From Pseudomonas sp. LS1212 (GTDB lineage: Bacteria > Pseudomonadota > Gammaproteobacteria > Pseudomonadales > Pseudomonadaceae), in contig NZ_CP102951.1 of assembly GCF_024741815.1 (NCBI RefSeq), positions 4,478,001-4,542,000 of the forward strand: a DNA stretch of 64,000 bases, written 5' to 3'. The translations under genes and the position numbers were made by a program. The notes beneath the pieces were generated by a model that did no database searches, had not been told where the DNA came from, and worked only from the letters and a program-made list of their open reading frames with translations. Positions 61,687-64,000 of the stretch are shown here, piece after piece; the stretch's first letter is position 1; every line of letters starts with the position of its first letter.

Positions 61687-63996
61687 TCAGGCCAACTGGC
61701 TACGCAACTGCCGCGCCGCCGCCACCATGTTCACCAGCGCCGCCTCGGTCTCCGGCCAGGCGCGGGTCTTCAAACCACAGTCCGGGTTGACCCACAGCCG
61801 CTCGGCCGGGATGCGCTGGACCGCCTTGCTCATCAACTTGACCATCTCGGCCGTGTCCGGCACCCGTGGCGAATGGATGTCGTACACGCCCGGGCCGATG
61901 TCGTTGGGGTAGTCGAAGGCCTCGAACGCATCGAGCAGTTCCATGTCCGAGCGCGAGGTTTCGATGGTGATCACATCGGCGTCCATGGCCGCGATGGATT
62001 TGATCACGTCGTTGAACTCGCTGTAGCACATGTGCGTGTGGATCTGCGTCTCGTCGCGCACGCCACTGGCGCACAGGCGGAAGGCTTCCACCGCCCAGTC
62101 CAGGTATTCCTGCCATTGCGCCCGGCGCAGCGGCAAGCCTTCACGGAAGGCGGCTTCGTCGATCTGGACGATCTTGATCCCGGCCTGTTCCAGGTCGACC
62201 ACTTCATCACGGATCGCCAGCGCCAGCTGCTGCGCCTGGACCTTGCGTGAAACGTCTTCGCGAGGGAAGGACCACATCAGCATGGTCACGGGGCCGGTGA
62301 GCATGCCTTTCATGGTTTTCTCGGTCAGGCTCTGGGCGTACCGGGTCCAGTTGACGGTCATGGCTTCGGGGCGGCTCAGGTCGCCGAAGATGATCGCCGG
62401 TTTTACGCAGCGCGAGCCGTAGCTCTGCACCCAGCCGAAGCGGGTGAAGCTGTAGCCATCCAGCTGTTCGGCGAAGTATTCGACCATGTCATTGCGCTCG
62501 GCCTCACCGTGCACCAGCACGTCCAGGCCCAGGCGTTCCTGCACTTGCACGGCATGGCGGATTTCGCTGTGCATGGCGTCGGTGTAGTCATTGGCCGACA
62601 GCTTGCCCTGCTTGAATGCCTGACGCGCCAGGCGAATCGATGCGGTCTGCGGGAACGAGCCGATGGTCGTGGTTGGGAACGCCGGCAATTTCAGGCGTGC
62701 CCGCTGAGCTTCGATACGCTGGGCAAACGGCGACTGGCGCTGGCTGTCCTGTGCGGTAACGGCGGCAAGGCGGGCCTGGACCTCGGCCTTGTGAATGCGT
62801 GGCGACTGCGCACGGCTTTGCTGGACGACGCGGCTGGCGGCCAGTGCCGACTGCACGTTGGCCGATTGCGGATTGACCAGGGCCTCGGCGAGCACGGCGA
62901 TTTCGCCACACTTCTGCACGGCAAAGGCCAACCAGCTTTTCAGTTCGGCATCCAGGCGGTCTTCGCGGCCCAGATCCACCGGGCTATGCAGCAGCGAGCA
63001 GGAGCCGGCTACCCACAGGTTCGCGCAAAAGCGCTGGCGAGCCTGTTGCAGTTGCTCCAGCGCCGCGTCCAGGTCACAGCGCCAGACGTTGCGACCGTTG
63101 ACCACTCCGACCGACAACACCTTGTAGGTGGGCAGGCGATCGAGTACCGCAGCCAGTTGCTCCGGTGCGCGCACCAGGTCGACATGCAAGCCGTCGACCG
63201 GCAAGCCCACGGCCAGCCCGAGGTTGTCTTCCAGGCCACCGAAGTAGGTCGCTACCAGCTTTTTCAGCGGCGAGTACTGGAGGATGTGGTAAGCGCGTTC
63301 GAAGGCGTTCTTCCATTCCTGGGGCAGGTCGAGGGTCAGGATCGGCTCGTCGATCTGCACCCATTCCACGCCCTGGCGCGCCAGGCGACCGAGAATCTCG
63401 CCATAGATCGGCAGCAGGCGTTCGAGCAGGTCGAGCTTGTCGAAGCCGTTGCCCTTGGCCTTGCCCAGCCAGAGGTAGGTCAGCGGGCCGATCAAGACCG
63501 GCTTGACCTTGTGGCCCAGGGCCAGGGCTTCGTCGACTTCTTCAAAGAGCTGTTCCCAGCTCAGCAGGAAACGTTGGTCGGCCGTGAACTCCGGGACCAG
63601 GTAGTGGTAGTTGGTGTCGAACCACTTGGTCAGTTCCTGGGCATGCTGGGCCTGGCCATGGGCGCCCCCGCAACGGTGGCTGGCACCACGGGCCATGGCG
63701 AACAGGGTATCGAGGGTCGGCAGGCCGTTGTCGCCCTTGGCGCTGTTGAAGCGCTCGGGGACCACGCCGAAGGCCACCGAGTGGGTCAGAACCTGGTCGT
63801 ACCAGGCGAAGTCGCCGACCGGCAGCAGTTCAATACCGGCGTCTTTCTGCAGCTGCCAATGGCGGGCCCGCAATTCCCGACCGACCGCCTTGAGACCGGC
63901 CTGGTCAAGGTCGCCTTTCCAATAGGACTCCAGGGCTTTTTTCAGTTCGCGGTCGGCGCCGATGCGTGGGAAACCGAGGTTGTGGGCCAGTGCCAT
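61687..63996 (-). CDS. metE: Cobalamin-independent methionine synthase
   Basis: A 769-residue enzyme transferring a methyl group from methyl-tetrahydropteroyl-triglutamate to homocysteine. It starts MALAHNLGFPRIGADRELKK. LPAFPTTTIGSFPQTASIR marks the start of the catalytic half. Zinc ligands are in IHTHMCYSEFND (His and Cys) and NPDCGLKTR (Cys). The gene is complete, with ATG at 63994-63996, but only four bases of upstream sequence are in the window, so its regulation (usually MetR) cannot be judged. Confidence 0.97.
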   Translation of the reverse strand: MALAHNLGFPRIGADRELKKALESYWKGDLDQAGLKAVGRELRARHWQLQKDAGIELLPVGDFAWYDQVLTHSVAFGVVPERFNSAKGDNGLPTLDTLFAMARGASHRCGGAHGQAQHAQELTKWFDTNYHYLVPEFTADQRFLLSWEQLFEEVDEALALGHKVKPVLIGPLTYLWLGKAKGNGFDKLDLLERLLPIYGEILGRLARQGVEWVQIDEPILTLDLPQEWKNAFERAYHILQYSPLKKLVATYFGGLEDNLGLAVGLPVDGLHVDLVRAPEQLAAVLDRLPTYKVLSVGVVNGRNVWRCDLDAALEQLQQARQRFCANLWVAGSCSLLHSPVDLGREDRLDAELKSWLAFAVQKCGEIAVLAEALVNPQSANVQSALAASRVVQQSRAQSPRIHKAEVQARLAAVTAQDSQRQSPFAQRIEAQRARLKLPAFPTTTIGSFPQTASIRLARQAFKQGKLSANDYTDAMHSEIRHAVQVQERLGLDVLVHGEAERNDMVEYFAEQLDGYSFTRFGWVQSYGSRCVKPAIIFGDLSRPEAMTVNWTRYAQSLTEKTMKGMLTGPVTMLMWSFPREDVSRKVQAQQLALAIRDEVVDLEQAGIKIVQIDEAAFREGLPLRRAQWQEYLDWAVEAFRLCASGVRDETQIHTHMCYSEFNDVIKSIAAMDADVITIETSRSDMELLDAFEAFDYPNDIGPGVYDIHSPRVPDTAEMVKLMSKAVQRIPAERLWVNPDCGLKTRAWPETEAALVNMVAAARQLRSQLA

Positions 63997-64000
63997 GACA

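Overview
The window is chromosomal DNA from a Pseudomonas, most likely of the P. fluorescens group. This rests on GC-rich coding sequence, on gene blocks in orders known from Pseudomonas (pdxH/OmpA/esterase/dinG/SEC-C/quiP; apbC-metG; nth/PA3496-type; argG-motY-pyrC-rnt; bfd-bfr-grxD; argF; glpFKRD; aatJQMP-aauSR), and on REP-like inverted repeats with a core of the type GAGCTGGCTTGCCAGCGATG. I saw no rRNA, tRNA, CRISPR array, transposase or prophage. About 66 protein genes fill the window, which is mostly core genome.

Layout. 1-8.4 kb: end of an envelope protein gene, a COG2509 flavoprotein, a cysteine-synthase-like PLP enzyme, nhaA, a glycine-zipper lipoprotein, pdxH, an OmpA lipoprotein with a histone-like Lys/Ala tail, and a serine hydrolase. 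8.4-20.8 kb: a GH50-like beta-agarase homologue, dinG, a CopD-like membrane protein, a secreted collagen-like protein, two tandem OmpA lipoproteins, an operon with two SEC-C proteins, and the quiP-type acylase. 20.9-25.1 kb: a basic-amino-acid ABC transporter operon of aotJQMOP type. 25.1-30.1 kb: a Pro-rich small protein, dcd, a cold-shock gene, then divergent apbC and metG. 30.2-34.6 kb: an unusual Rnf-like operon (A-B-D-G-E) coupled to nth. 34.7-37.1 kb: a PA3496-type gene, a BvgA/RocA-like regulator and an A/T-rich patch with an unknown membrane protein. 37.1-43.4 kb: argG, motY, pyrC, rnt, a peroxiredoxin, bfd, bfr and grxD. 43.5-48.3 kb: a molybdopterin-oxidoreductase pseudogene, argF with an orphan ABC ATPase, a PhzF-like protein and YbaK. 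48.4-53.7 kb: the glycerol regulon glpF, glpK, glpR, glpD. 54-60.5 kb: acidic amino-acid uptake aatJQMP with the aauSR two-component system behind a clear sigma-54 promoter. 60.5-64 kb: an alpha/beta hydrolase and metE.

Most unusual point. The Rnf-like operon lacks rnfC. Its RnfA and RnfE lack three of the four cysteines that normally hold the intramembrane [2Fe-2S] cluster, and its RnfB lacks the N-terminal membrane anchor but carries a duplicated charged helical tail. The ferredoxin cysteines of RnfB and the flavin-attachment threonines of RnfD and RnfG are kept, and nth is translationally coupled to the operon. This looks like a re-purposed complex rather than a canonical NADH:ferredoxin Rnf. 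Other points of interest are the molybdoenzyme broken by an internal deletion, the A/T-rich patch at 35.6-37.0 kb, the His-rich SEC-C mini-protein, the agarase homologue in a non-marine bacterium, and several readable regulatory sites (sigma-54, Fur, ArgR, GlpR).
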